From: Bacteroidales bacterium
GTDB lineage: Bacteria > Bacteroidota > Bacteroidia > Bacteroidales > F082
Reading direction: 5' to 3'
Length of the DNA: 56,858 nucleotides
NCBI GenBank assembly: GCA_015493525.1
Contig: WGCY01000046.1
Coordinates: forward strand, 1 to 56,858
Under the pieces are notes generated by a model, which searched no databases, was not told the DNA's origin, and saw nothing but the letters and a program-made list of their open reading frames with translations. Position numbers and translations under genes: made by a program. This document shows, piece after piece, positions 17,601 to 25,862 of this stretch. How positions within the stretch are numbered: the first letter of the stretch is position 1; every line of letters starts with the position of its first letter.

Positions 17601-18040
17601 CCCTTTTTCAGCTCGCTGTGGCTCGGAATGACTTTTTCCTGTTCCAGTGGCTGGTTTAAGCGTTCTTTTTTATTCAAATACCGCTGGATGATATTTACCA
17701 GGCTTTTTAAAAAATACTCCTGGTTTTTGTCGTCGTATTCGCTTTCAGTATCCTGTTTATGTGTACAGAAGTGCAGTGAACCTTTTTTCCCTGAGTGCGT
17801 GGCAAAATAAATTTCGTCGCAAAAAACTGATTTTTCCCCTCCGTTGCCTTCCTCGCGGTACTCACGGCCATCATAAGTGATCCTGAAAAAATCAAAATGA
17901 AACAGTTGCTCCTGTTTTGCCATTAATTCAACAATCAGTTTCAGGGTGCTCTCCTCATTTCTGTTTTGCCGGATGATGTGGTTGATTTTGTTCATGGCCT
18001 CCAGCAGGTTCATGTTACGACGGGACTTGTTCACAGGCAT
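14633..18040 (-). CDS. Receiver-like / PEP-synthase ATP-grasp fusion protein (PEP/pyruvate-binding domain)
   Basis: An 1135-residue multidomain protein. Residues 1-130 are helical with a possible GAF-like core. Residues 176-300 resemble a receiver fold lacking acidic residues. Residues 322-465 look like a second receiver with the acidic pair E329/D330, a candidate phospho-acceptor D400, S434 and K453. From about 580 there is a PPDK/PEP-synthase-type ATP-grasp domain: GSLGGKGRGLAFIN (585-598), IAVRSSSLFEDS (678-689) and MAVVIEEVVGNRYDHLYYPHLSGVA. The phosphohistidine (swivel) and PEP-binding barrel of true PEP synthase are not visible. Such proteins are often annotated as PEP synthase in Bacteroidota, but PEP synthesis is doubtful. 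An alternative start is M10 at 18013, favoured if transcription starts just after the -7 element at 18058-18065. Confidence 0.8.
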   Translation of the reverse strand: MPVNKSRRNMNLLEAMNKINHIIRQNRNEESTLKLIVELMAKQEQLFHFDFFRITYDGREYREEGNGGEKSVFCDEIYFATHSGKKGSLHFCTHKQDTESEYDDKNQEYFLKSLVNIIQRYLNKKERLNQPLEQEKVIPSHSELKKGIISSRFLQRFLNKNTHTRDVYHDLMPFKVREILLISSLYDAYAIEREGRFSEHMLGQYGQLNLTSIPRITGTSSVEQAFDVLKRRHFDQIIYMVGVDKKTPILASQRIKEKYPYIPIFLLLNNNSDVEYFKSEQMKLRFIDHIFSWNGDSNIFFSMIKLLEDKMNVENDTRRGKVRVILLAEDSPVYSSRYLSFLYRVLMEQTKRIIDDVSTDELYKVLRMRARPKILFAPSFEKAVNIIDKYKDYLLCLITDVKYERHGKVNDNAGVELLDYARKELKNLPVIMQSADPSYAKVAKKYHSLFIDKNSETLYEDFQDFITSYLGFGNFVFKDSTGNVIAQAANIREFEQQLHNIPDDSLLFHASRNHFSMWLMARQEIKAANFINPKQVSDYKNVTELREALIAMIKEHRDEAVSGNLIPFEPDIVLNPDNLYTLTDGSLGGKGRGLAFINALIHNFDFSRYVPDINIKTPITFIIGTKEFEDFITKGKLNKLALFEKNTEKIKRAFLDTELSEALSEKLAAILRHIKNPIAVRSSSLFEDSLTLPFAGIFETYILPNSHEEFIVRHKQLCDAVKLVYASLYSTLSKDYVKAINYKLEDERMAVVIEEVVGNRYDHLYYPHLSGVAQSYNYYPFAHMKPEEGFAIAAVGLGNYVVDGNRAYRFSPKYPGIEINTPKDQFRNSQVQFYAVDLNKKDLDLMEGEEAGLTLEDIDTAEKQGTIKHCASVYNPDNDTIYPGLTKPGPRIVNFANILKYNYIPLAKTLSVLLELGKEAMGAAVEMEYAVDLNLDKEGKATFYILQIKPLISQSADCEVNMDEIHPEDILLYTKTGMGNGLIENIRDIIYVDPEKFDKSKTEEMGLEAEQFNIQMAKENRQYILIGPGRWGTRDKWIGIPVRWSQISQAKVMVETSLHNFPMDASSASHFFHNVTSMNVGYFTIQHDKKDTLLNYALLNKQPVIKEGRFFRHVRFPQPVKVKMDGKNRNYVIHR

Positions 18041-18057
18041 CTTGTAATATTTTTGAA

Positions 18058-18065
18058 CAAATATA
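18058..18065 (-). promoter_or_regulatory. -7 element TATATTTG upstream of receiver/ATP-grasp gene
   Basis: Minus strand TATATTTG matches TAnnTTTG. The expected start near 18051 leaves only about 11 bases before the ATG at 18040 and about 38 before the ATG at 18013. No -33 TTG at normal spacing. Confidence 0.4.
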
Positions 18066-18131
18066 ACCTAAAAAATGTTGTGCATAAAATAAACCGTCAA
18101 TGGTCGTATCTTCGTTTTGAACAGCCGGTTT

Positions 18132-21065
18132 CTATTCGTCCCGTGGATCCGGTTGCAGCGGCATTTTGGCCATCTTTTCCACTTCGAGGCCGGCATGGCC
18201 GAATTCTTCCGTAACCTTTCCTTTCAGCAGGTAAATGCCGTTTCCGCGAAAGGGATACTGCTTTGAAATGCCGGGGAAATGGGTGGTGTCGAACATTTCG
18301 CCACGGTCATCTAGGAATGTGGCGAAATGCATTGTCTCTTTGCGCTTGGTGCGGACATATTTGATGTTGACAAGCAGGCCGAGCATCCGTACTTCGTGGC
18401 CTACGTGTTTTAACATTTCCATTGCCCGTACTTCGCCGCGAAATTTCGTTTGCAACATGTCGAACAGGGAGAGGGTAACCGGAAATCCCAATAGTTCCGT
18501 TTCGTCGTAGGCATCTTCCAGTTTGTCTGTTTTCAATAATGGCATCACAAATTTTTGCCTTTCAGTCAGGAACAGTGTTTCGTCAGGCAAGCGTTTTTTC
18601 TCTGTTTTTGTCAGTAGATGGGCTTCCCACAACAATTCCGGCTTGTTTTTCCCGGTAAACCGGAAAGCACCCGCACGGATTAACAGGATCAACTGCTCAA
18701 TACCCGGTTTCGCTCGCCGGACAAAACCTTCAAAGCTTTCATACCGGCCGTTTTTCTCTCTTTCGGAAAGTAATTTATTTACTGTTTTCTTTTCCAGTCC
18801 CGACAAATGGATAAATCCGATAAAAATATCTTTTCCCCGGATATTTGTTTTGAAATCACTTCTGTTAATGCATGGCAGGTGGACGGTACCTCCCTGTCGG
18901 CGTGCTTCGTTGAAATAGATCTGTGTGGAATAAAATCCACCGAAATTGTTGATGACAGCTACCTGGAATTCCAACGGGAAATGTGCTTTCAGGTACAGGC
19001 TCTGGAAACTCTCCACGGCGTAGCTTGCCGAATGGGCTTTGGAGAAACTGTACCCTGCAAAACTCTCTATCTGCCGCCATACTTCCCGGATGATATTTTC
19101 CGCATGGCCCTGTTTCCTGCTGCTGTGGAAAAACTTGTCTTTGATGTGCTGGAACTCCTCTTTTCCGCGAAATTTACCACTCATGGCACGTCGCAGCACA
19201 TCGGCATCCGCCAGGTCGAGGCCGGCAAAATGATGACAGACTTTGAGTACATCTTCCTGATAGACCATCACGCCATAGGTTTCGCTAAGTTGCTCTTTCA
19301 GAATGGGATGCAGGTATTTAAATCCATCCGGATGATGAAAACGCCGGATGTACTCGCGCATCATGCCGGAACGGGCCACGCCGGGACGGATAATGGAACT
19401 GGCAGCGACGAGTGTGCGGTAATCGCTGCATTGCAGCTTTTTCAGCAGGCTGCGCATGGCCGGGCTTTCTATGTAAAAGCAACCGTTGGTTTCCCCGTTT
19501 TTCAACATGGATTTTATCTTCCCGTCCTTTTTGAAACGTTCTGTTTGATGGATGTCAATTTCTGTTCCGGTATTTTTCCGGATTAGTTCCACCGCTTCCT
19601 GAATATGCCCGATTCCCCGCTGGCTGAGGATGTCCAGTTTCTCAAAGCCCAGCGTTTCGGCCACATACATATCCCATTGCGTGGTGGGGAAACCTTTTGG
19701 GGGCAGGTCGAGGGCGGTATAATTGCTGAGCGGTTTTTCCGAAACCAATATTCCGCCGGCATGGATGCTCCGCTGGTGGGGAAAACCCATTAACTTTTGT
19801 GCCAGTGCGTGAAGGTGGCCGTACAGTGAGCTGCCGGCAGCTTCGGCTTCGGGATTGGCCACCAGCTTGTCTGTTTCGGCTTTCGACAGTCCGTGTATTT
19901 TTGCCAGCTCACGGTATGCCGAACGCTTTTTAAAAGTAACAATTGACCCCAGCAGTGCCACATGTTCGCTGCCATAACGCTTGAAAATATAATGCTGGAT
20001 TTTTCCCCGCTCTTTCCAGGAGAAGTCCAGGTCAAAATCGGGTGGCGAGCTGCGTTTGGCGTTGATAAAACGTTCAAAATAAAGGTCCAGTTCCATGGGG
20101 TCCACATCGGTGATGCGCAGGCAATAGGCTGTGATGCTGTTGGCACCGCTGCCGCGCCCCACATGATAAATGCCTTGCTGCATGGCATACCGGACAATGT
20201 CGTGCGTGATGAGAAAATAAGCGGAGAACCCCAGCTTTTGGATGATGTTCAGTTCATTTTGTAACCGTTTTCCGGCTTCGCTGTTTTCGTTTCCATAGCG
20301 ATATTGTAACCCTTCAAATGCCAGCTTTTCCAATAATTTTTTGTCCCCGGAAACACTTCCCGTAAAGGTTTTTTTGTTTTTTGGCTGTGAGAAATTAAAA
20401 TCTATTGTGCAGTTGGCCAGCAGCTTATGACTGTTACCGATGACTTCCGGAAATGCTTCAAAAGCCTGTTCTATTTCGGCGGGGGAGAGGAACTTTTCGT
20501 CAGCGGGAGCGTACATGCCGGGTTTCAGGTGGCTGAGCAGCAGGTTGTGGCCCATGGCCCGCAGGTTTTTGTGAAGATATTCATGGACCTTGTCTTCAAA
20601 AGTTACCGGCTGAAGGACAACCTGCTTATGCGGTGGCAGCTTTGTACGGAGTAACTTTCCTGCCTGTGAAGGGCGGATGCCGGCAAATTCATTTTCCTGC
20701 AATATTTCCGGCATGTTTTCCAACGGGTAAATCACAAAGACATTCTTAAAAGCCGGCGCAGTTTCCTGCATTTTCGTTTTGCCGAGGTTGATTTGCGTCA
20801 TGTAATGGTTCAACTCACTGAAGCCATGGATGTTTTGTGCCAACCCGACGAAAAGCAGCTTGTCATTTTGCCGGAATTCCATGCCCGCTACCGGTTTTAT
20901 CCCGTTTTTACGGCAACTGGTTACAAAATCGACCATGCCGCTGCTGTTGTTGATATCGGTGAGTGCCAGAGTTTTTATATTTCTGGCAGAAGCTTCTCCC
21001 ACCAGCTTTTCGATGGAGAAAGTTCCGTAGAGCAGGCTGTAATACGAATGGCAGTTGAGGTACAT
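18132..21065 (-). CDS. dnaE: DNA polymerase III alpha subunit, short DnaE2/ImuC-like type
   Basis: A C-family DNA polymerase of 977 residues (984 from the upstream ATG at 21086), shorter than replicative DnaE1 (about 1,150 or more). It has an N-terminal PHP domain (MYLNCHSYYSLLYGT), VGRGSGANS (302-310), the catalytic aspartates in PPDFDLDFSW (D343, D345, D347), MVYQEDVLKVCHHFAG with the third acid, a helix-hairpin-helix region and a C-terminal OB-like segment. Length and N-terminus fit the error-prone DnaE2/ImuC group, which acts in damage-induced mutagenesis. No imuB or lexA is nearby. I choose the start at 21065 because the -7 element ends 2 bases before the first ATG, which would place that ATG at or before the transcript start. 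Confidence 0.88.
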   Translation of the reverse strand: MYLNCHSYYSLLYGTFSIEKLVGEASARNIKTLALTDINNSSGMVDFVTSCRKNGIKPVAGMEFRQNDKLLFVGLAQNIHGFSELNHYMTQINLGKTKMQETAPAFKNVFVIYPLENMPEILQENEFAGIRPSQAGKLLRTKLPPHKQVVLQPVTFEDKVHEYLHKNLRAMGHNLLLSHLKPGMYAPADEKFLSPAEIEQAFEAFPEVIGNSHKLLANCTIDFNFSQPKNKKTFTGSVSGDKKLLEKLAFEGLQYRYGNENSEAGKRLQNELNIIQKLGFSAYFLITHDIVRYAMQQGIYHVGRGSGANSITAYCLRITDVDPMELDLYFERFINAKRSSPPDFDLDFSWKERGKIQHYIFKRYGSEHVALLGSIVTFKKRSAYRELAKIHGLSKAETDKLVANPEAEAAGSSLYGHLHALAQKLMGFPHQRSIHAGGILVSEKPLSNYTALDLPPKGFPTTQWDMYVAETLGFEKLDILSQRGIGHIQEAVELIRKNTGTEIDIHQTERFKKDGKIKSMLKNGETNGCFYIESPAMRSLLKKLQCSDYRTLVAASSIIRPGVARSGMMREYIRRFHHPDGFKYLHPILKEQLSETYGVMVYQEDVLKVCHHFAGLDLADADVLRRAMSGKFRGKEEFQHIKDKFFHSSRKQGHAENIIREVWRQIESFAGYSFSKAHSASYAVESFQSLYLKAHFPLEFQVAVINNFGGFYSTQIYFNEARRQGGTVHLPCINRSDFKTNIRGKDIFIGFIHLSGLEKKTVNKLLSEREKNGRYESFEGFVRRAKPGIEQLILLIRAGAFRFTGKNKPELLWEAHLLTKTEKKRLPDETLFLTERQKFVMPLLKTDKLEDAYDETELLGFPVTLSLFDMLQTKFRGEVRAMEMLKHVGHEVRMLGLLVNIKYVRTKRKETMHFATFLDDRGEMFDTTHFPGISKQYPFRGNGIYLLKGKVTEEFGHAGLEVEKMAKMPLQPDPRDE

Positions 21066-21088
21066 GAAACCGGCTGTTTTTTGCATTT

Positions 21089-21096
21089 CAAAATTA
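21089..21096 (-). promoter_or_regulatory. -7 element TAATTTTG immediately upstream of dnaE
   Basis: Minus strand TAATTTTG matches TAnnTTTG and ends 2 bases before the ATG at 21086. The predicted transcript start (about 21082) falls within that codon region, supporting translation from the ATG at 21065. No LexA-like palindrome was recognised beside it. Confidence 0.4.
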
Positions 21097-21207
21097 GGAA
21101 ATTTCAGGTTGCCCGGTGAAAGCCCCGGCGGTTTTCCGGTGTTGGGGAATATGTGTAAATTTGCAGAGAGGCTGGAAGGTTTATTTTGAAGTTGGGGCTT
21201 AATTGGA

Positions 21208-21284
21208 TTGTCAAATAGGGCCCGTTTTTGACAAGCACTGTTTTAACCGATTAAGATTTGACAAGAAAATGGCTTATCTGTCAA
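21208..21284. repeat. Four TTGACA/TGTCAA half-sites upstream of lgt
   Basis: TTGTCAAA (21208-21215) and TTTGACAA (21227-21234) form an 8-bp perfect inverted repeat. TTTGACAAG recurs at 21257-21265, exactly 30 bases after its first copy, and TGTCAA occurs again at 21279-21284. The regular arrangement within the 346-base gap between dnaE and lgt suggests an operator array, or degenerate repeat units. No riboswitch fold was recognised here. Confidence 0.5.
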
Positions 21285-21292
21285 TTTTAGCT

Positions 21293-21300
21293 TATTTTTG
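21293..21300 (+). promoter_or_regulatory. -7 element TATTTTTG candidate for the lgt operon
   Basis: TATTTTTG matches TAnnTTTG and lies 9 bases after the last TGTCAA half-site. Transcription would begin near 21307, leaving a leader of about 105 bases. A second TAAATTTG match at 21156-21163 is an alternative. Confidence 0.35.
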
Positions 21301-21411
21301 GCAGAAATTAAATATAGATTTATATAACTTGTTATCAGAAACTTAACCGGCCCAATACTTGTAGTGTCTTGTTGAAGTATTCAATGAAAACGATTAAAAA
21401 TCCCCCGGAAT

Positions 21412-22572
21412 ATGTATCCAAAAATCAGTGATTTGATCAATGCGCTCTTCGGGACGCACATAAATTTGCCCATTATGAGCTATGGCTTTTTTGTGGCCAT
21501 GGCTTTTCTCGTAGGGGCTTACCTGCTCTATCTGGAGTTTATCCGCAAGGAAAAAGACGGGCTGATGAAAACGACCGTCAGGAAAGTTACAGAAGGAAAA
21601 CCGGCATCGGCAGGCGAATTGCTTGTCAGCTTCATCGTCAGTTTTTTCCTTGCTTTCAAGGCTTATGCCGCCATTACCGATTATCAGCATTTTGCCAACG
21701 ACCCGCAGGCATTTTTGTTTTCTGGTGAGGGCTCTGCCTGGATAGGCCTGCTGGTGGGGGTACTTTACACGGCTTTTGTGTGGTACGACAAAGACAAACG
21801 CAAGCTGAAAAAGCCTTTGGTAAAAGAGGTTGTGGTACATGTCCATGAGCAAACCTGGATGATTGTGCTGGTAGCTGCGGTTTTTGGAATTATCGGTGCC
21901 AAGATATTTGACCAGCTCGAAAACTGGCAGGCATTTGTTGCCGATCCCTGGGGCGAATTATTTTCGTTCAGCGGCCTGACTTTTTATGGCGGGTTGATTA
22001 TAGCGGCCATTGCCGTTATCTGGTATGGTGAAAAACACGGTATTCCGTGGAAGCCCATGGCGGATAGTTTTGCCCCCGGGCTGGCCCTTGCGTACGGGAT
22101 TGGCCGTATCGGATGCCAGGTGGCGGGCGATGGCGACTGGGGCATTGTGAACCATTGGGCAAAACCACATTGGCTGGGCTTTCTCCCCGACTGGCTGTGG
22201 AGCTATAACTATCCACACAATATTGTTAACGAGGGCATTCCTATCCCGGGATGTTCCGGCCCGCATTGTATGCAGTTGCCACAGGGCGTTTTCCCCACAC
22301 CGGTTTACGAAACTTTGATGATGATAATTATTTTTATTGTCCTTTGGTCTATTCGTAAAAAGATAAAGACACCCGGTGTTTTGTTTTCTATATATTTGAT
22401 ATTTAATGGTATAGAACGGTTTCTTATTGAGCATATCCGTGTAAACAATACCTATGATGTATTCGGGCATCACATGACACAGGCAGAGATAATTTCTCCC
22501 ATCCTTGTGGCTATTGGTATTGCGGGCTGGATAATTCTTGAAAAAAGGGCTAAAAAAGGGGCGGCGGCATGA
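21412..22572 (+). CDS. lgt: Prolipoprotein diacylglyceryl transferase
   Basis: Inner-membrane enzyme that moves a diacylglyceryl group from phosphatidylglycerol to the lipobox cysteine of prolipoproteins. The 386-residue polytopic protein carries the family signature GIGRIGCQVAGDGDWG (229-244), with the essential arginine R232, and SGLTFYGGLIIAA (187-199). It is longer than E. coli Lgt (about 290), with an extra hydrophilic segment around 42-70 and an inserted loop near 260-290, as often seen in Bacteroidota. The stop overlaps the ATG of the next gene by four bases (ATGA at 22569-22572), and that next gene encodes a lipoprotein, which is itself an Lgt substrate. Confidence 0.93.
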   Translation: MYPKISDLINALFGTHINLPIMSYGFFVAMAFLVGAYLLYLEFIRKEKDGLMKTTVRKVTEGKPASAGELLVSFIVSFFLAFKAYAAITDYQHFANDPQAFLFSGEGSAWIGLLVGVLYTAFVWYDKDKRKLKKPLVKEVVVHVHEQTWMIVLVAAVFGIIGAKIFDQLENWQAFVADPWGELFSFSGLTFYGGLIIAAIAVIWYGEKHGIPWKPMADSFAPGLALAYGIGRIGCQVAGDGDWGIVNHWAKPHWLGFLPDWLWSYNYPHNIVNEGIPIPGCSGPHCMQLPQGVFPTPVYETLMMIIIFIVLWSIRKKIKTPGVLFSIYLIFNGIERFLIEHIRVNNTYDVFGHHMTQAEIISPILVAIGIAGWIILEKRAKKGAAA

Positions 22573-23678
22573 GAAAGGCTTTTATTGTGATGGTTGGTTT
22601 GCTTTTATTTGCCATAACAGGCTGTGTCAACCGTGCAAAAATAAATTCACGGGAACAGAAAGAAGGCGTTGCCTTAAAAATTAAATATGCCGGAGATTTT
22701 GCCGTTTTTAACCGGAAAGGAAAGCAGGAGGTAGTGGTTTACAACCCGTGGCAGAAAGGAAAAGTGCTGGCGCGTTTTGTCCTGGTGAAAAGCCATCCCG
22801 GCAAAGGGGAAATAAAAGTGCCCCTGGACAGTGTGGCGGTCTTTTCGTCCACACAACTGAATGCTTTGCGGATGTTGGGCGTGCTCAACAGGGTAACCGG
22901 TATCTCGGAGGCACGGTTTATCTCCAATCCACAGGTAAAAAAGGCACTGGCAGCAGGTAAAATGACCGAGCTGGCAGCGGGAGGCCATTATTTTATTGAA
23001 CGTATCCTGAAACAAAAGCCGCAGGCCATTTTCTATTCGCCTTTTCAGGGAAACCTCAATCTGCCCCGGACTTTGTCGTCGCTGACGGCCATTCCCTATC
23101 TTGATTATACGGAAAACAGTCCGCTGGGCAGGGCGGAATGGATAAAGTTCAGTGCGCTGTTTTTTGGAAAGGAGAAGATGGCAGACAGTATTTTCCGGCA
23201 CATTGAAAAGCAATACCTCGCCCTGAAAAAGCTGACGGACACTTTGCCCGGACGTCCCACTGTTTTTTCAGATAAATTTTTCAGCGGCCAGTGGTTTGTG
23301 GCCGGGGGCAGGAGCTATATTGCCCGGATTTTTCATGATGCCGGAGCCGATTATCTGTGGCGCAACGATACACACATAGCCAGTTTTCCACTCAACTTTG
23401 AAGCTGTTTTTAAAAAAGCTCAGGATGCTGATTACTGGCGGATTATTGGTACTTTCGGAAGCCAGCCTTCGTATCGGGAAATTGCTGGTGAGAATGAACT
23501 TTATGCCCATTTCAAAGCATTTAAAGAGCATCATATTATCTATTGCGACCCGAAGAAAACTGCCTATTTCGAACGCAGTGCCATGGAGCCGCAATGGGTA
23601 CTGGCCGATTTTATCAAAGCGTTTCATCCGAAGTTGCTGCCTGGTTATCACCCGGTTTTTTACAGGGTGTTGAAGTGA
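22569..23678 (+). CDS. ABC-type metal-chelate/cobalamin-binding lipoprotein (BtuF/FepB-like)
   Basis: A 369-residue periplasmic substrate-binding protein of the helical-backbone (cluster A-II) class. The N-terminus is a lipoprotein signal with lipobox AITGC (C19). Typical class features follow: VAVFSSTQLNALRMLGVLNRVTGI, KPQAIFYSPF and a C-terminal helical lobe. It begins inside the lgt stop codon and is followed by a FecCD permease (73 bases later) and an ATPase, giving a complete importer. The ligand (iron siderophore, haem or cobalamin) cannot be told from the sequence; no cobalamin riboswitch was recognised upstream. Confidence 0.88.
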   Translation: MRKAFIVMVGLLLFAITGCVNRAKINSREQKEGVALKIKYAGDFAVFNRKGKQEVVVYNPWQKGKVLARFVLVKSHPGKGEIKVPLDSVAVFSSTQLNALRMLGVLNRVTGISEARFISNPQVKKALAAGKMTELAAGGHYFIERILKQKPQAIFYSPFQGNLNLPRTLSSLTAIPYLDYTENSPLGRAEWIKFSALFFGKEKMADSIFRHIEKQYLALKKLTDTLPGRPTVFSDKFFSGQWFVAGGRSYIARIFHDAGADYLWRNDTHIASFPLNFEAVFKKAQDADYWRIIGTFGSQPSYREIAGENELYAHFKAFKEHHIIYCDPKKTAYFERSAMEPQWVLADFIKAFHPKLLPGYHPVFYRVLK

Positions 23679-23751
23679 GGGAAGAAGCAATGATGGGTTC
23701 GATTATTTCCTGTAGGAAAAAAGCTTTAATTTTATCCCCGAAAAGAAAAAG

Positions 23752-24789
23752 ATGCATTCGACGTTCCGAAATAATTTGTGGTTTTTGCTGCTGGGCCTGC
23801 TGAGCTTGTTGCTTTTTGTGGCCAATCTGGGCTTCGGCTCGGTGATGTTGCCGTGGGCTGAAGTGTTGAAGGCGTTGTTTCATGCCCCCCACACGGAGGC
23901 TACAGCCCTGGTTATTGTGAACCAATACCGGATGCCACAAGCTATTACAGCACTCGCCACAGGAATCTTGCTGAGCATGTCCGGACTGGTATTGCAGACA
24001 CTTTTTCGCAATCCGCTGGCCGGTCCGTCGGTACTGGGCATTAGCTCCGGTGCCAGTCTTGGTGTGGCCGTGGTGCTGCTTTCCGGGAGTGTTGCGGGTA
24101 TTGATTTGTCATCGATGGCCATGGTGGGAAACCTTACGGTAGTGCTGGCTGCGCTGGCGGGTGCCCTGTTGGTGCTGGGCATTATCCTTTTTGTCTCTGC
24201 ACGGGTGGCCAACGTCATCACCGTGCTGATTATCGGCATTATGCTGGGCTATGCTGTCTCCGCTGTGGTGAGTGTCCTGCAGTTTTTCAGTGGTTCGGAA
24301 GACCTGCATGCCTATGTGCTGTGGGGATTGGGAAGCTTCTCGAAAGCGACCATTCAGCAGTCGTTTTTGCTGCTTTTTACGGCTTTGGCCGGTGTGGCCA
24401 TCCTGTTTTTTTATGTGAAACCGCTGAATGCCCTGCTTCTGGGAGAGGAATATGCCCGCAGCATTGGTTTTCGTCCCATGCGTATCCAGCGGGTTTTGAT
24501 TTTAGTTACCGGTATTTTGGTGGCGGTGGGAACGGCTTTTACAGGGCCTATTGCCTTTCTCGGGCTGGCAGTGCCACATCTGGCACGCGGGCTTTTTAAG
24601 ACTTCGCAGCAGGGCGTTCTGCTGCCGGCAACCATTCTTACAGGTGCTGCCCTGGCACTGTTTTGTAATTTGGCGGCCAAGCTTCCGGGATATGATATCT
24701 CATTGCCTATCAACGCGGTAACCTCTTTGGTGGGAGCTCCGGTAATTATCTGGGTAATCATGAAAAGCCGTCATGTAAAATGGGGATAA
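23752..24789 (+). CDS. FecCD/BtuC-type ABC transporter permease
   Basis: A 345-residue polytopic permease with about ten transmembrane segments. Family motifs include YRMPQAITALATGILLSMSG, TLFRNPLAGPSVLGISSGAS and, near the end, the coupling region VGTAFTGPIAFLGLAVPHLAR. It would form a homodimer in the inner membrane, receive substrate from the lipoprotein encoded upstream and be driven by the ATPase encoded downstream. The start at 23752 gives a normal short N-terminus. Its 3-prime end overlaps the ATPase start by 10 bases, indicating translational coupling. Confidence 0.92.
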   Translation: MHSTFRNNLWFLLLGLLSLLLFVANLGFGSVMLPWAEVLKALFHAPHTEATALVIVNQYRMPQAITALATGILLSMSGLVLQTLFRNPLAGPSVLGISSGASLGVAVVLLSGSVAGIDLSSMAMVGNLTVVLAALAGALLVLGIILFVSARVANVITVLIIGIMLGYAVSAVVSVLQFFSGSEDLHAYVLWGLGSFSKATIQQSFLLLFTALAGVAILFFYVKPLNALLLGEEYARSIGFRPMRIQRVLILVTGILVAVGTAFTGPIAFLGLAVPHLARGLFKTSQQGVLLPATILTGAALALFCNLAAKLPGYDISLPINAVTSLVGAPVIIWVIMKSRHVKWG

Positions 24790-25805
24790 ACATGGAAATG
24801 ACACTAAAAATAGAGGACCTGGCCACCGGCTATCGTTCGGGGAAAAATGCCGGAGTGGTTTTGCAGCAGGGGATATGCACCACCCTGAAAACAGGCCAGA
24901 TGGTTTGCGTGTTGGGGCCCAATGGGGCCGGAAAATCCACTCTTCTGAAAACACTTGCCGGATTTTTGCAGCCGTTGTCCGGAGAGGTTTATTTTGATGG
25001 TAAACCTTTGAAGATGTTGGATTTGAAGAAATTATCCCGGTTGGTATCGGTGGTACTCACCGACCGTTTTTCAGATTTGTACCTCACTGCTTTTGATGTG
25101 GTGCGCATGGGACGTTTTCCACATGCTTCCTTTTTTGGCCGGATGAAAGCAGGGGACTTGTCGCTGATAAACCAGACCATGGACAAGCTCGGTGTGGGCA
25201 GCCTAAAAGAAAAATTATTTTATAACCTGAGTGATGGCGAAAGGCAGAAGGTGCTTATTGCTAGGGCTTTGGTGCAGGATACACCTTTTTTGTTCCTGGA
25301 TGAGCCGGTGGCGTTTATCGATTCTCCCGGACGTATTGAAATCATGGAAATCTTGTCGGGGCTGGCACATCGGCAGGGGAAGGCCATTCTGATGACGACC
25401 CACGACATGGAAACGGGCCTGCGTTATGCCGATGTGCTGTGGTTGATGCATCGTGGAAAGCCATTGCTGGACGGAATTCCGGAAGATATGGTTTTACAGG
25501 GGAAAGTAGGCGAATATTTTCAACGGCCGGGATTGCACTTTGATGTGGAAAAAGGCCGTTTCAGGGCAAACAGTAAATCGTTGCAGGGGCCGGAAACTGT
25601 TTTTGTTAAAAACGGGGGCCATGAAAGTATCTGGCTGGCCAATGCGCTGGAACGCAAAGGGTTCACTGTTGTACAGACAGACGGCCCTCCCGGGCAAGGG
25701 GTTTTTGTGGAATATAAAAACGAAAGCTTCCGGTTGTACCGGGATGCCAAACCGGTGGGCGAGGTGCAAGGGATTGCCGGTGTGCTGGGAAAGTTAAAAA
25801 GTTAA
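24780..25805 (+). CDS. ABC transporter ATP-binding protein for FecCD-type importer
   Basis: A 341-residue ATPase. Walker A GPNGAGKST (about 46-54), signature LSDGERQK (about 149-156), Walker B FLFLDEP (about 169-175) and the switch histidine in TTHD are all intact. The family is usually about 250-260 residues; here an extra C-terminal region of roughly 80 residues (from about 260, HFDVEKGRF onward) follows, resembling the extended ATPases common in Bacteroidota. The frame has ATGs at 24780, 24792 and 24798; the first overlaps the permease end, and 24792 is an equally good alternative. Together with the two preceding genes it makes a complete importer. Confidence 0.92.
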   Translation: MGINMEMTLKIEDLATGYRSGKNAGVVLQQGICTTLKTGQMVCVLGPNGAGKSTLLKTLAGFLQPLSGEVYFDGKPLKMLDLKKLSRLVSVVLTDRFSDLYLTAFDVVRMGRFPHASFFGRMKAGDLSLINQTMDKLGVGSLKEKLFYNLSDGERQKVLIARALVQDTPFLFLDEPVAFIDSPGRIEIMEILSGLAHRQGKAILMTTHDMETGLRYADVLWLMHRGKPLLDGIPEDMVLQGKVGEYFQRPGLHFDVEKGRFRANSKSLQGPETVFVKNGGHESIWLANALERKGFTVVQTDGPPGQGVFVEYKNESFRLYRDAKPVGEVQGIAGVLGKLKS

Positions 25806-25862
25806 TCCTGCGAACACAGGTTGCTATTCTCTACTGATGCCGCTTGAATTTAACAGAAAGCC

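Noticed and set aside
21066-21411. Cobalamin or other riboswitch ahead of the lgt/importer operon
   Set aside because: No B12-box or other riboswitch core could be recognised; only short repeated half-sites are seen.
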